Assembly: GCA_050313995.1 (NCBI GenBank) | Contig: JBNPMM010000002.1 | DNA from: JAUMWX01 sp023394215 | GTDB taxonomy: Bacteria; Bacillota; Clostridia; Tissierellales; Peptoniphilaceae | Direction: 5' to 3' (one strand) | Length of the DNA stretch: 64,000 nucleotides | Shown: positions 55,163-64,000 of the stretch, piece after piece | How the letters are laid out: each line of letters begins with the position of its first letter | Numbering within the stretch: the first letter of the stretch is position 1 | Made by a program: the position numbers and the translations under genes | The notes under the pieces: generated by a model | Seen by the model: only the letters and a program-made list of their open reading frames with translations | Databases searched by the model: none | Told to the model about the DNA's origin: nothing

Positions 55163-56170
55163 TTAATTATTATATTCATTCCATTCGTATAAGGCACTCA
55201 AAATCAAAGAATTAAATCCGGCATAATTATAATCGGATATAATAACATAAGCAAATGGGTGCTTATCCATATAAAATCCCATATCTATATAAGTGGTATA
55301 ATTGTTACCCCTTAAATTGCCCAAGACTATGGTATTGGATTGGTCTTTTCCCGCCCCGTACTTAGGAGCCTTCATCATAATGTTAATAATTTCTTCATAT
55401 TTATAGGTATCATCCTTCTTGGTCATAAGTCTTTCCAAAAGGCTGATATTATCCTCTATGCTGAGTAAATATTCTTCTCCCAAATCAATCTTATAAAGTT
55501 TTTTTACAAGACTCTCAAACTTAAGCTTTTTATCTTTCTCAAGATTTTCAACCAAAATATCGTAATAACTGTCATTTCCCTCTAACTGCAAAGTCAAAAG
55601 CTTTCTAATCGTAAGAGTCTTATTTACTTCCCTATCCTTTTCATCCTTCTCCTTAAAGGTTAAACTTTTATTTAAATCATAATTTTCATCAAAAGCTAAA
55701 TCATAATAAATAAGAGGCACTAACAAGTTATTTGCAAGATTGGACCTAAATTTTTCCTTGGAATTTACCAAATACTTAAGATTTTTGTCCGGATCAATCA
55801 GCCCCACAGCCATAGAAGCCTTCTTGACCTTTTCTTGTGATATGACGGCATTAATCCTGGCATTGAAATCATCCGCTTTATTTACTTTAACCTGAGCAAT
55901 TTTTTCTTTAAGGGTACCTTCCTTCCCCACCTCTTCATTTTGTTTATCCCTATCTTTAGCTTCGCCCAACTCACTTGCATGCTGACTAAGCTTTTCCTTT
56001 GCCTTATTGAAAAACAGAGGCAGGGCCTTAGTTGCAAGCTTATAAATCCCGAATATAAGTGCAAATGTGAAAGCTGCAATAAGAAATATCCTAAATATTT
56101 TTATTCTGTTTTTTTTCTTTATATTTCTTCTTCGTCTATTTTTCTGCCTGTCTCTGAATCTTCTGTCCAT
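55163..56170 (-). CDS. Membrane-anchored beta-lactamase-fold protein lacking catalytic SxxK
   Basis: 335 residues. A very basic N-terminus (RRFRDRQKNRRRRNIKKKNR), one membrane helix (IFLIAAFTFALIFGIYKLA), a charged linker, then about 230 residues outside that follow the class A beta-lactamase-like layout: AVGLIDPDKNLKYLVN, then the place of the catalytic SxxK reads ANNLLVPLIYYDL, then SYYDILVENL and a final FAYVIISDYNYAGFNSLI. No Ser-x-x-Lys is seen, so it is probably non-enzymatic and may bind wall fragments. Remote assignment. Confidence 0.55.
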   Translation of the reverse strand: MDRRFRDRQKNRRRRNIKKKNRIKIFRIFLIAAFTFALIFGIYKLATKALPLFFNKAKEKLSQHASELGEAKDRDKQNEEVGKEGTLKEKIAQVKVNKADDFNARINAVISQEKVKKASMAVGLIDPDKNLKYLVNSKEKFRSNLANNLLVPLIYYDLAFDENYDLNKSLTFKEKDEKDREVNKTLTIRKLLTLQLEGNDSYYDILVENLEKDKKLKFESLVKKLYKIDLGEEYLLSIEDNISLLERLMTKKDDTYKYEEIINIMMKAPKYGAGKDQSNTIVLGNLRGNNYTTYIDMGFYMDKHPFAYVIISDYNYAGFNSLILSALYEWNEYNN

Positions 56171-56256
56171 AACTTCCCCTAAAACTATCTTTATTAAATT
56201 ATATCATAGAATATTCAAATTATGATATCATATTAATATAAAGAACAGGAGGAATT

Positions 56257-58179
56257 ATGAATAAATTAAAAATTGAAAGTTTTGGGGAATTTTCCTTTCC
56301 CAATTCATTAAATATCAGCCCTGACGGCTCCAAACTCTTATATGCCGTATCCAAAGCAGACCTTGAGGATAATAAATACAACACAAATCTGTACTTCTAT
56401 GACTTTGAAAAGAAACACCATGTGCAACTTACAAATTCAAACAGTGACTCTTTTAAACTTTTTGAAGATGACAAAAAAGTCCTTTTTACTTCTGCCAGGG
56501 ACCAAGCTAAAAATAAAGATGATAAAAAGAAACTTACAAGCTTCTATACCATATCTTTGGAAGGAGGCGAAGCTGTAAAAAGCTTTGACCTTGAAATTTC
56601 AGTAACCAAAATAGCTAAACTTAAAGATGACAAGTACCTTATAATCGGAGATGAATTTCACGATGATAAAGATTTTAGGGAAATTGAAAAACTGCCCTTC
56701 TATCTTAACGGGCAGGGATACACTCATGAATCCAGATCTTTCTTATACAGCTACAACAGAAAAAACGGCGAACTGAAAAAAGTTTCCGATCCTGCAATCA
56801 ATGTTGATAACTTTGAAATTGACGAAGATATGGAAAAAGCCCTTGTCATATATACAAATGTTGAAAAGACCATGACCATGTATAACTCTGTAGGGCTTTT
56901 GGACCTTGATACCTTTGAATTAACCAAAATTTCCCAAGACAAAATGTCCTATGCCTACGCAAATTTCTATGGTGAAAAGGTCCTTTATGCCGCAAGCGAC
57001 CTTATTGACCAAGGTATAAACGACAACAACAAAATATTTACTATGGATAAGGAAGGTGAAAATATCAAAATGCTTTGTAAAGAAGATTTTGATTTTGAAT
57101 TCTATAATTCCATAGGCACGGATGTAAGATATGGGGCTAACAGACAAGCAAAAATTGTTGGTAAAAAGTTCTACTTTATAGCTACCATCAATGACTGCGC
57201 CCACCTGCTTTCCCTTGATAATGAAGGCAATGTTGATACCCTTTTAGGCTTTGAGGGTTCAGTAGAAGGTTTCGATATAGTTGGCGACAGATTTGTTTAT
57301 GCAGCTATGAAAGATTTAAACCTTACTGAAATTTTCCAAGATATATATGGAAGTGAAAGCAAACTTACAGATTTTTCAAAAGCTCTTGAAGGCTATAAAC
57401 TATCAGAGATTGAAAGTTTTATGTATGAAAATGACGGCATTGAATTTGACGGCTATGTCATAAAACCCGTAGATTATGAAAAAGGTCAAAAATACCCCGC
57501 ACTTTTAGAAATTCACGGCGGACCGAAGACAGCTTATGGAAGGGTTTTACACCATGAAATGCAACTTCTTGCAAATCAGGGTTATTTTATATTCTTTACA
57601 AATCCAAGGGGCTCGTCCGGAAGAGGGGTAAAGTTTTCCGATATCAGAGGAAAGTACGGTACAATCGACTATTCTGACCTTATGACCTTTACAGATAAGG
57701 TTTTGGAAAACTATCCTGACATAGATACCGAAAGACTCGGCGTACTTGGGGGTTCATATGGCGGTTTCATGACAAACTGGATAATAGGTCATACAGACAG
57801 GTTTAAAGCGGCAAACACTCAAAGATCCATATGTAATTGGACAAGTTTTTACGGTACAAGCGATATAGGCTACTATTTTGCAAGCGACCAAACAGCTGCA
57901 ACTCCTTGGAAAAACTTTGATTTATTATGGAAATCCTCACCTATTAAATACTTTGATAAAGTTAAAACCCCTACTCTAATTATCCATTCAGAAGAAGACT
58001 ACAGATGTCCTTTGGAACAGGGTATGCAGGTATTTAATGCCCTAAGGGTCCATAACATAGATACAAAGTTGGTAATCTTCAAGGGAGAAAATCACGATTT
58101 ATCAAGAAGCGGAAGGCCTAAATCAAGGGTAAAGAGACTTGAAGAAATCATAGCCTGGTTCAATAAATATTTAAAATAA
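56257..58179 (+). CDS. S9-family prolyl oligopeptidase-like peptidase
   Basis: 640 residues. An N-terminal beta-propeller (about 1-380; LNISPDGSKLLYAVS, HVQLTNSNSDS and similar blades) and a C-terminal alpha/beta hydrolase with nucleophile Ser in GGSYGGF, Asp in HSEEDYRCP and His in GENHDLSR. It lacks a signal peptide, so it works in the cytoplasm and would trim imported peptides, fitting the Opp system. Often labelled acylaminoacyl-peptidase or dipeptidyl-peptidase-like. Single gene with AGGAGG before the ATG. Confidence 0.93.
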   Translation: MNKLKIESFGEFSFPNSLNISPDGSKLLYAVSKADLEDNKYNTNLYFYDFEKKHHVQLTNSNSDSFKLFEDDKKVLFTSARDQAKNKDDKKKLTSFYTISLEGGEAVKSFDLEISVTKIAKLKDDKYLIIGDEFHDDKDFREIEKLPFYLNGQGYTHESRSFLYSYNRKNGELKKVSDPAINVDNFEIDEDMEKALVIYTNVEKTMTMYNSVGLLDLDTFELTKISQDKMSYAYANFYGEKVLYAASDLIDQGINDNNKIFTMDKEGENIKMLCKEDFDFEFYNSIGTDVRYGANRQAKIVGKKFYFIATINDCAHLLSLDNEGNVDTLLGFEGSVEGFDIVGDRFVYAAMKDLNLTEIFQDIYGSESKLTDFSKALEGYKLSEIESFMYENDGIEFDGYVIKPVDYEKGQKYPALLEIHGGPKTAYGRVLHHEMQLLANQGYFIFFTNPRGSSGRGVKFSDIRGKYGTIDYSDLMTFTDKVLENYPDIDTERLGVLGGSYGGFMTNWIIGHTDRFKAANTQRSICNWTSFYGTSDIGYYFASDQTAATPWKNFDLLWKSSPIKYFDKVKTPTLIIHSEEDYRCPLEQGMQVFNALRVHNIDTKLVIFKGENHDLSRSGRPKSRVKRLEEIIAWFNKYLK

Positions 58180-58267
58180 AACTCCATCGGAGAAAAATGA
58201 TTGTCATTGATATATTTAATTTTTTGTTGTATATTTTATATTAGCGACTTTTTAGGAGGATATATTA

Positions 58268-58813
58268 ATGAATTTTAAAGAAGATAAAATTAAGAGAAAC
58301 TTATCAACAAGAAATATAGTTTTAGCTGCCCTGTTTGCAGGCATATCTATTATTTTAACGAGATTTCTTTCTCTTAATTTAACACCAAATATGAGAATAG
58401 GCTTAGGATCCTTCCCCCTAATCCTCAGCGGTATATTCTTAGGGCCTATACTTGGTTTTTTAACAGGGCTTGCAGCAGACCTTGCCGGATTTTTCTTAAA
58501 CCCTGTAGGAACCCTACATCTCGGTTTTACCCTAAGTTCAGGCTTAACAGGCTTAATTGCCGGCTTAATTTACTACTTTTTTAGCTTTAAAAACAGTAAA
58601 AAGGCAAGCATTGTAAAAATTTCCCTGATAATTATTTTCGTATACGGACTTATACATTTGATACTAAACAGCTTTTGGCTTAATCAATTAAACTCGGTTC
58701 CCTTAAATATTTTAATTTATAGCAGAAGCCTAAAGGTCATTATAGAGGCCATAATCGTATTTATACTAACAAGTTACTTTGAAAACAGGCTTAAAAAATT
58801 TATAAATAACTAA
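58268..58813 (+). CDS. folT: Folate-family ECF transporter S component
   Basis: 181 residues with about five or six membrane helices. Motif pattern NMRIGLGSFPLILSGIFLGPILGFLTGLAADLAGFFLNPVGTLHLGFTLS agrees with FolT. It binds folate and works with a shared ECF module (EcfT and two ATPases) encoded elsewhere. The 11-base gap to folC and the shared pathway support the folate assignment. Strong SD (TTAGGAGG). No THF riboswitch is visible in the 88 bases upstream. Confidence 0.9.
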   Translation: MNFKEDKIKRNLSTRNIVLAALFAGISIILTRFLSLNLTPNMRIGLGSFPLILSGIFLGPILGFLTGLAADLAGFFLNPVGTLHLGFTLSSGLTGLIAGLIYYFFSFKNSKKASIVKISLIIIFVYGLIHLILNSFWLNQLNSVPLNILIYSRSLKVIIEAIIVFILTSYFENRLKKFINN

Positions 58814-58824
58814 AAGGAGCCGCC

Positions 58825-60111
58825 ATGAATTTATTCAAAAATTTAGAAGACTGTAAAGATTGGATTTACAGTAAAAAAGGCAAAAATAATCAATACGATT
58901 TGGAGAGTGTCAAACTTCTGTTGGACAAAATCGATAATCCTCAGGATAAAATCAAAGTAATCCACATAGCCGGCACCAATGGAAAAGGCTCCACTTCAAA
59001 CTATATTTATTCAACCTTATCAAGAAAGATTAGGTGCGGACTTTTCATTTCGCCATACATGTTTGAAATAACCGACTCCATCAAAATAAACGGTAAGGAA
59101 ATTTCAACAGAGGAATTTATTGCATATGCGAGCTACCTTGAGCCTCTTGTATCAGAACTCGAAAAGGACTCGATAAAATTATCATATTTTGAAATTTTAA
59201 CTGCCATAATGTTTAAATATTTCTATGATAAAAGGGTTGATTGTGCTGTTATTGAGGTTGGCTTAGGTGGAACTCTTGATTCCACAAATGTTATCAAAAA
59301 CCCTATAGCATCCGTTATAACTACAATATCCCTTGATCATATGAATGTACTCGGAAACTCCCTTTATGAGATAGCTCAAAATAAGGCGGGAATAATAAAA
59401 AACGCTTCTCCCGTATTTGTCTATCCTCAAGAAGCCGATATTATGGACCTGTTTAGGGAAAAATGTAAGGAAAATAATTGTCCCTTATTCAGCTTTGACA
59501 AAGAAGAAATAGAAATCCTGGAATCTTCTGAAGAGGGAAACTTATTTAACTTTAGAAACTTTAAAAATATCGAAACAAGACTGCTTGGAAAACACCAGAT
59601 ATATAACTCATGTCTTGCCATAACAGTACTTGATTATTTCAAGAAAAATTTCCATATGGAACAATTTGATATTTTGGAGGGTATTAAGGACTCAAGCAAT
59701 CCGGGCAGATTGCAAATCCTATCAAAAAATCCAAAAATTCTCCTTGACGGTGCCCACAACAAGGAATCTATCGATGCCCTATTGGATACCATAAAATACT
59801 TCAAGTATGACCGCCTTATAGTAGGTTTCAGCATGCTTAAGGATAAGGATGTTACCTATTCCCTATCAAAACTTTCTAAAATAGCGGACAAGCTGATAAT
59901 AACAAGCCTTGACTATCAAGGAAGAGCCTACAACATGGATGAATTTGAAGGTATTGCAAAAAAATTCAAAGAAGATGTGATATGTATTGAAGACAGGCTT
60001 AAAGCATTTGATTATACGCTTTCTTTAGCAAAAGAAAGCGACTTGGTTTTATGGTGCGGATCCCTTTACCTAATGAGGGACCTCCTTAATTACTGCGAAA
60101 AACAAGCCTGA
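58825..60111 (+). CDS. folC: Folylpolyglutamate synthase
   Basis: 428 residues. Adds glutamate to folates to retain them in the cell. P-loop HIAGTNGKGSTSN, SPYMFEITDSIKINGKEIS, EVGLGGTLDSTNVI, SLDHMNVLG, GRLQILSKNPKILLDGAHN, and the C-terminal lobe (LIITSLDYQGRAYNMDEF). The second gene of the folT-folC unit. Whether it also has dihydrofolate synthase activity cannot be told from sequence; the lack of nearby de novo folate genes and the presence of FolT favour salvage. Confidence 0.95.
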   Translation: MNLFKNLEDCKDWIYSKKGKNNQYDLESVKLLLDKIDNPQDKIKVIHIAGTNGKGSTSNYIYSTLSRKIRCGLFISPYMFEITDSIKINGKEISTEEFIAYASYLEPLVSELEKDSIKLSYFEILTAIMFKYFYDKRVDCAVIEVGLGGTLDSTNVIKNPIASVITTISLDHMNVLGNSLYEIAQNKAGIIKNASPVFVYPQEADIMDLFREKCKENNCPLFSFDKEEIEILESSEEGNLFNFRNFKNIETRLLGKHQIYNSCLAITVLDYFKKNFHMEQFDILEGIKDSSNPGRLQILSKNPKILLDGAHNKESIDALLDTIKYFKYDRLIVGFSMLKDKDVTYSLSKLSKIADKLIITSLDYQGRAYNMDEFEGIAKKFKEDVICIEDRLKAFDYTLSLAKESDLVLWCGSLYLMRDLLNYCEKQA

Positions 60112-60137
60112 TATAAGAAAAAAACAATTTAAAAGCC

Positions 60138-60182
60138 AAGGGGAATCTTACAAAACCGAAGTTAAATTGCAAGATTCCCCTT
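60138..60182. terminator. Bidirectional terminator between folC and the ABC system
   Basis: AAGGGGAATCTT and AAGATTCCCCTT form a long stem between convergent genes, with T or A runs on each side. Confidence 0.85.
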
Positions 60183-60191
60183 TAAGTTTAA

Positions 60192-60872
60192 TTATATATT
60201 TTTTATGGTCAATCTTCCATCAACCATTTCATAAATTATCTTGGCTCTCTTGGCTACATTAATATCATGAGTTACCACTATAATTGCCCTATCACTTGTA
60301 ACAAGCTTATCAAACAAATCCAAAATCTCTTTAGATGTATTTTCGTCAACGGCTCCCGTAGGCTCATCAGCCAAGATAAGGTCAGGATTGTTCACCAAAG
60401 CCCTGGCTATGGCTACCCTCTGCTTTTGCCCTCCTGACAACTTTGAAGTAAGCTTATTATAAATAGCCGGCTCCAAGCCCACCTTTTCCAAAGCTTCCTT
60501 TGCCAAGTCATTCAGTTCCTTAGACTTATAGATTTTGTCAAAATATAGTGGAGTCTTTACATTTTCTATTACACTGTCTTCCTCTATCAACAGATATTCC
60601 TGAAATACAAAGGATATTTTCTTTCCCCTTAAATCATCCAGTTCCTTATTTGAAGCCTTTGCCATATCAAGGTCGTTAAATACATAGCTTCCTCCGTCAA
60701 AACTCTCAAGTCCCCCTATTATATTTAAAAGCGTGGACTTTCCTACGCCGCTGGTTCCCATAATTGCCACATAGTCACTTTTACCCAGGCTGAAATCAAG
60801 GTCCTTAAGTACATGAAGCTCATTCTCCTGATTTTTATTATAATACTTGTTTAACTTCTCTATCCTTATCAT
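60192..60872 (-). CDS. ABC transporter ATPase of a three-gene system
   Basis: 226 residues from the ATG at 60872 (GGGGAGGGG just upstream); the frame extends nine codons. Walker A GTSGVGKST, Q-loop FVFQEYLLIEED, signature [15 protein letters not shown], Walker B LILADEPTGAVD, H-loop VVTHD. MacB/LolD-like class. The start overlaps the stop of the permease gene before it, so the proteins are made in step. Last of three genes. Confidence 0.92.
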   Translation of the reverse strand: MIRIEKLNKYYNKNQENELHVLKDLDFSLGKSDYVAIMGTSGVGKSTLLNIIGGLESFDGGSYVFNDLDMAKASNKELDDLRGKKISFVFQEYLLIEEDSVIENVKTPLYFDKIYKSKELNDLAKEALEKVGLEPAIYNKLTSKLSGGQKQRVAIARALVNNPDLILADEPTGAVDENTSKEILDLFDKLVTSDRAIIVVTHDINVAKRAKIIYEMVDGRLTIKNI

Positions 60873-60873
60873 C

Positions 60874-61938
60874 CTAACCCCTCCCCTTATATGTTTCAAG
60901 CAAGGACTTATTGAAATACTTCCTTATGCTGAAAAATGCCATAATAGCCATAATAACTAAGACACTTACAAATACCAAAATCATGGACCTTAAGCTCAGG
61001 TCATACCTTACCAAGCCCAAAATTCTCCTGAAAATTATCCTGTCAATCATATTAAAAACAAGTACAGCCACGGCAAAAGATCCTAAAAAGGTAATTAAAA
61101 GCTCTGAATATAAAAGCTTATAAAAAACCGACTTCTTCATTCCCAAAAATCTGTAGACAAAATACTTTTTCTTACGATTGTTCAATATATGCCAATAAAT
61201 AAACATAAGGTTCAACACGGAAATAGCAACAAGAACAAGTGTTACAAAGCCGACTTTAACTTCTACATCCGCAATCGGAATAAATTTATCTCGAAGCTTC
61301 AACCCTCCTGCATCCTTATCAAATTTATCCAAAAACTCTTCTCTCTCCACCTCCCTAAGGTCGGGATCCAATTGGATTTCAAATCTATCCATTTCAAGCC
61401 CCATATCCCTTGCAAGTTTCAAGGTTATTATAAACGAATTCCAGTAAACCCTATCGGTGAAGCCGACTACTTTAACTTCATGTCCAAAAAAATTAACCTT
61501 ATCTCCTATTTTTATCCCCTTATCCATAGCATAAATTTGAGGTACAGCGATTAAATTATCTTTTTCCCCTGCAAGAGGCAAACTCCCCTCACAAGCTTTA
61601 GCTTTCTCGGCAGCCTTTATTATAGAAAAAAACTCCCTGCCAATTCTTTCTTCACTTTTATAATCTTTAGGAAAGCTGATAGACTTAGGTATCCTATAAG
61701 CTGTTTTAGCAGTATATACCTGCGGCATTTGAGAAATACCTACAAAAAATTCATCTTTCTTTCCCGGGTTTTCATATTCCAGCATCTGAGCTTTCTTATA
61801 TTTAGCTAAACTCTCATTGTTTAAATGCTGATTCGAAGCAAATATCTGAAAGCAAAAAACTATGGAAAGGACTAAGATAAATATAAACAGTCTCATACCT
61901 TTAAAATTTTTTATAAGTTCCTTCTTAAGTACCTTCAT
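60874..61938 (-). CDS. FtsX-like permease, second of the three-gene ABC system
   Basis: 354 residues. An N-terminal helix (MRLFIFILVLSIVFCFQIFAS), a MacB-like extracytoplasmic domain (about 30-225, including AVPQIYAMDKGIKIGDKVNFFGHEVKVVGFTD), and three C-terminal helices of the FtsX domain (VTLVLVAISVLNLMFIYW, LLITFLGSFAVAVLVFNMI, MILVFVSVLVIMAIMAFFSI). Overlaps the other permease by four bases. Half of a split permease pair. Confidence 0.88.
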   Translation of the reverse strand: MKVLKKELIKNFKGMRLFIFILVLSIVFCFQIFASNQHLNNESLAKYKKAQMLEYENPGKKDEFFVGISQMPQVYTAKTAYRIPKSISFPKDYKSEERIGREFFSIIKAAEKAKACEGSLPLAGEKDNLIAVPQIYAMDKGIKIGDKVNFFGHEVKVVGFTDRVYWNSFIITLKLARDMGLEMDRFEIQLDPDLREVEREEFLDKFDKDAGGLKLRDKFIPIADVEVKVGFVTLVLVAISVLNLMFIYWHILNNRKKKYFVYRFLGMKKSVFYKLLYSELLITFLGSFAVAVLVFNMIDRIIFRRILGLVRYDLSLRSMILVFVSVLVIMAIMAFFSIRKYFNKSLLETYKGRG

Positions 61939-63197
61939 CTCCCGATCCTCCCCCTAAACTTCGAAGAAATACTCCTAACCGTTATAAGAGAAAATATTAT
62001 GCTCATGAGCAAAACGATTAGAAATATAAGTCCTAAATCCGTCCAAGCTATCTTGGCATTATTAAATATAAATGATTTTAAAAAAACGGAACCTGTCAAA
62101 TGTCTTCTTGCAAAATCTGTTTTCATAAAATATGAAAATGCCGAATACAGAACTGTAGGAAGGAAAAATATAAACACATAATAAAGCGTGGATATAAAAA
62201 ATACATCCTTTCTGCTTGCTCCATTATAAATATAAATACTGAACCTGCTTTTAAAAAGATCCTTATTTATATAAGCTATACAAAGACAGGTAACAACCAC
62301 CGTTATAGACAGGGCTATCAACATATCTAAATTTTGCTGCAAGTAAAAACTCACTCCCTCTTCCTGCTCTTTTAACAAGCCTTCTGAAAATAAGTAATAA
62401 CCCAAATCATTATTTTCAAAAAAATCCCTTACTTCGGATAACTGATTTTCATTTAACCCATCTTGAAAATAGATAAGTCTTGCTTTCGGTATATTAAATT
62501 TATCAGTATTTTTAAAACTTAAAAATATATCATTTTCAGGCACTATAAACTGCTTATTTCTTATCTCAAATATGTTTTCCGGAAATAATTCCCCTATAGG
62601 AAAGTCCGAATTAGCCATCCTCCCTGTCGACAAGTGCCTTATATCGCTTGAGTAAAAACCTGTAACCTTAAAATCATAACTTTTATCTTGAAGGTTTAAA
62701 CTAAAAACACTCCCTATTTTATATTCTCCCCCAAATCTATCAATGACTAAAGCCGGTATAGGCTTGCCTTCTTCATATTTCTCAAGCCCACCTTCCCTTA
62801 TATATTTGTCCATATTTTTTAGGGTAAGCTCATCATACATATAAACATTGGCTAAATTTACTTCATCATAATACTTTATATGATAAGGACTTATACCTTT
62901 GAACAAGTCTTTCCTATCCCTTACAAAATCCTCAACCTTTGCATTATTTTCATCTATCTTAGCCCGATTATCAACCGTCCTATCTTTATAAGCCAAGCTA
63001 TATGGGTATTTATTCATATAAAACAGAGAATTTGCCACGGGTTTCTTACTTAAATAATTTAAATCTCCACTTACAGTTTTTAATCTGTTAAACTTAAAAA
63101 TGCTCACAAACAAGGCAAAAAAAACCTGCATGCATATTATAAATACAATTACCCTGTTTTTTCTGATTAATCCTTTAATAATCGATACTCTTTTCAT
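61935..63197 (-). CDS. FtsX-like permease, first of the three-gene ABC system
   Basis: 420 residues from the ATG at 63197, preceded by GAGGTGG; the frame opens four codons earlier at a GTG inside that site. Same plan as its partner: N-terminal helix (VIVFIICMQVFFALFVSIF), extracytoplasmic domain (about 35-290) and three C-terminal helices (LIALSITVVVTCLCIAYI, STLYYVFIFFLPTVLYSAF, LGLIFLIVLLMSIIFSLITV). The system resembles export or antimicrobial-response ABC sets, but no cargo gene or two-component regulator is nearby. Confidence 0.85.
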   Translation of the reverse strand: MKRVSIIKGLIRKNRVIVFIICMQVFFALFVSIFKFNRLKTVSGDLNYLSKKPVANSLFYMNKYPYSLAYKDRTVDNRAKIDENNAKVEDFVRDRKDLFKGISPYHIKYYDEVNLANVYMYDELTLKNMDKYIREGGLEKYEEGKPIPALVIDRFGGEYKIGSVFSLNLQDKSYDFKVTGFYSSDIRHLSTGRMANSDFPIGELFPENIFEIRNKQFIVPENDIFLSFKNTDKFNIPKARLIYFQDGLNENQLSEVRDFFENNDLGYYLFSEGLLKEQEEGVSFYLQQNLDMLIALSITVVVTCLCIAYINKDLFKSRFSIYIYNGASRKDVFFISTLYYVFIFFLPTVLYSAFSYFMKTDFARRHLTGSVFLKSFIFNNAKIAWTDLGLIFLIVLLMSIIFSLITVRSISSKFRGRIGR

Positions 63198-63401
63198 TTT
63201 CCACCTCACTATTAACGAAAACTATATCTTATATTATTTCATACCTACACTATAATCCTTTATTTAAATCTTTATTAATATTATTTTAACACAAATTATT
63301 AAATAACAATCATTTAATAAACCCTTTCTTTGATAACCTTATCATTATATTAAGTTTATTTAACAATCACTTCATAAGAATAAACTCCAATAAGCACAAG
63401 A

Positions 63402-63430
63402 AAAAAAGTCCGACATCTGCCGAACTTTTT
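63402..63430 (-). terminator. Terminator of the threonine aldolase gene
   Basis: Minus strand AAGTTCGGC and GTCGGACTT form a stem with two wobbles, followed by TTTTTTT, 18 bases after the stop. Confidence 0.75.
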
Positions 63431-63447
63431 ATAAATAATATATATTG

Positions 63448-64000
63448 TTACATTCCCTTGAAAGCCTTGTCCACCGCATCTATATCTTCCATAGTGGTAG
63501 CCCATGTGGTTGCAAATCTTGTGTTAAAAAGATTGTCACCTATTTGATCTCCCACCTGGAAGTGAATGGTCCTACTAAGCTTTTCTATCTGATTTCCGCT
63601 AAGCTTTGCAAATACAAGATTTGCCTCAGCATCGGCAACAAGCTCCACTCCCCTGGATTTAAAAACTTTTGTAAGTTCTACAGCCATATCGGAAGCGTGC
63701 CTTGCTATTTTATAGAAAAGTCCATCTTTAAACATGGTTTCAAACTGAATACCGTAAATATATCCCTTTGCCAAAAGGGCTCCCCTTTGCTTTATAAGCT
63801 TTCTCGTTCCCTTCTTAAGATCGGGATTTACTATCACCAGAGCTTCTCCTAAAAGCATACCGTTTTTAGTCCCTCCTATGGAAAAAACATCAAAATACTT
63901 TGTAAGATCCCTCATGGTCAAATCGTTATTTCTCGAACCTAAAGCCGTACCTATCCTCGCTCCGTCCATAAACATATATAGGCCGTTTTTCTTACAAAAA
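63448..64000 (-). CDS. Threonine aldolase (5' part beyond the window)
   Basis: The frame is open to the right edge (in frame from about 63999), so only the last 184 or so residues are here and the apparent start inside is not the real one. LYMFMDGARIGTALG and FDVFSIGGTKNGMLLGEALV match low-specificity L-threonine aldolases; the Lys in GGTKNG binds pyridoxal phosphate. The enzyme splits L-threonine (or L-allo-threonine) to glycine and acetaldehyde. Its terminator lies just downstream. Confidence 0.92.
   Translation of the reverse strand, partial: FCKKNGLYMFMDGARIGTALGSRNNDLTMRDLTKYFDVFSIGGTKNGMLLGEALVIVNPDLKKGTRKLIKQRGALLAKGYIYGIQFETMFKDGLFYKIARHASDMAVELTKVFKSRGVELVADAEANLVFAKLSGNQIEKLSRTIHFQVGDQIGDNLFNTRFATTWATTMEDIDAVDKAFKGM

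Noticed and set aside
58180..58267. THF riboswitch before folT
   Set aside because: Only 88 bases are available, they are AT-rich, and I could not form the expected helices or conserved core.

Overview
The window reads as chromosome of a low-GC, Gram-positive anaerobe (Bacillota), most likely a Tissierellia or Peptoniphilaceae-type coccus. This is inferred from the AT-rich sequence, AGGAGG-type ribosome binding sites, the B. subtilis-like block yybS-gdpP-rplI-dnaB with dnaD and dnaC homologues, Gram-positive style lipoproteins, a T-box, and a secreted CHAP hydrolase with wall-binding repeats. Genus is not certain. No tRNA, rRNA, IS element, prophage or CRISPR array was seen, and I recognised no dedicated transcription factor gene.

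Layout. 1-0.9 kb: a small secreted Gly/Tyr-rich protein and a lipoprotein behind a consensus promoter. 1.0-11.1 kb: one long minus-strand housekeeping operon, transcribed yybS-gdpP-rplI-dnaB-GNAT-dnaD-dnaC-yjeF_N-serS-murG (c-di-AMP turnover, replication initiation, translation, wall synthesis). 11.2-15.4 kb: folA, then a UvrD-like helicase/nuclease with punA. 15.5-18.5 kb: cell-surface accessory genes, namely a CHAP wall hydrolase, a broken NlpC/P60 gene with a G9 tract, and a lipoprotein. 18.6-26.9 kb: an Opp peptide transporter in which three of five subunits carry large unusual insertions. 27.0-31.9 kb: prfB (programmed +1 frameshift), tex and proS. 31.9-33.5 kb: non-conserved DNA with a 138-bp structured tandem repeat, a SEC-C remnant and a membrane protein. 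33.7-39.8 kb: secA, hpf, a cluster of six DnaA boxes, an unknown gene and htrA. 39.9-44.3 kb: an ABC exporter with a giant coiled-coil permease. 44.3-47.2 kb: galU, a CorC-type CBS protein, nitroreductase. 47.2-48.5 kb: an AbiF-type HEPN protein next to a structured RNA-like region. 48.6-54.2 kb: amino-acid transport (two SBP-permease fusions, one ATPase, a T-box) flanked by two YehR-like lipoproteins. 54.3-56.2 kb: unknown surface proteins. 56.2-60.1 kb: S9 peptidase, folT and folC. 60.2-63.2 kb: a three-gene ABC system. 63.4 kb to the edge: a threonine aldolase fragment.

How it fits together. The cell appears to live on imported peptides and amino acids (Opp, polar amino-acid transporters, prolyl-oligopeptidase, threonine aldolase) and imported folates (FolT, FolC, DHFR). 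The most unusual items are the remodelled Opp transporter (RCC1-like propeller in OppC, helical insertions in OppA and OppF), the AbiF gene with its adjacent RNA candidate, the oriC-like DnaA-box cluster with no dnaA gene in view, and the 138-bp multi-hairpin repeat upstream of prfB.
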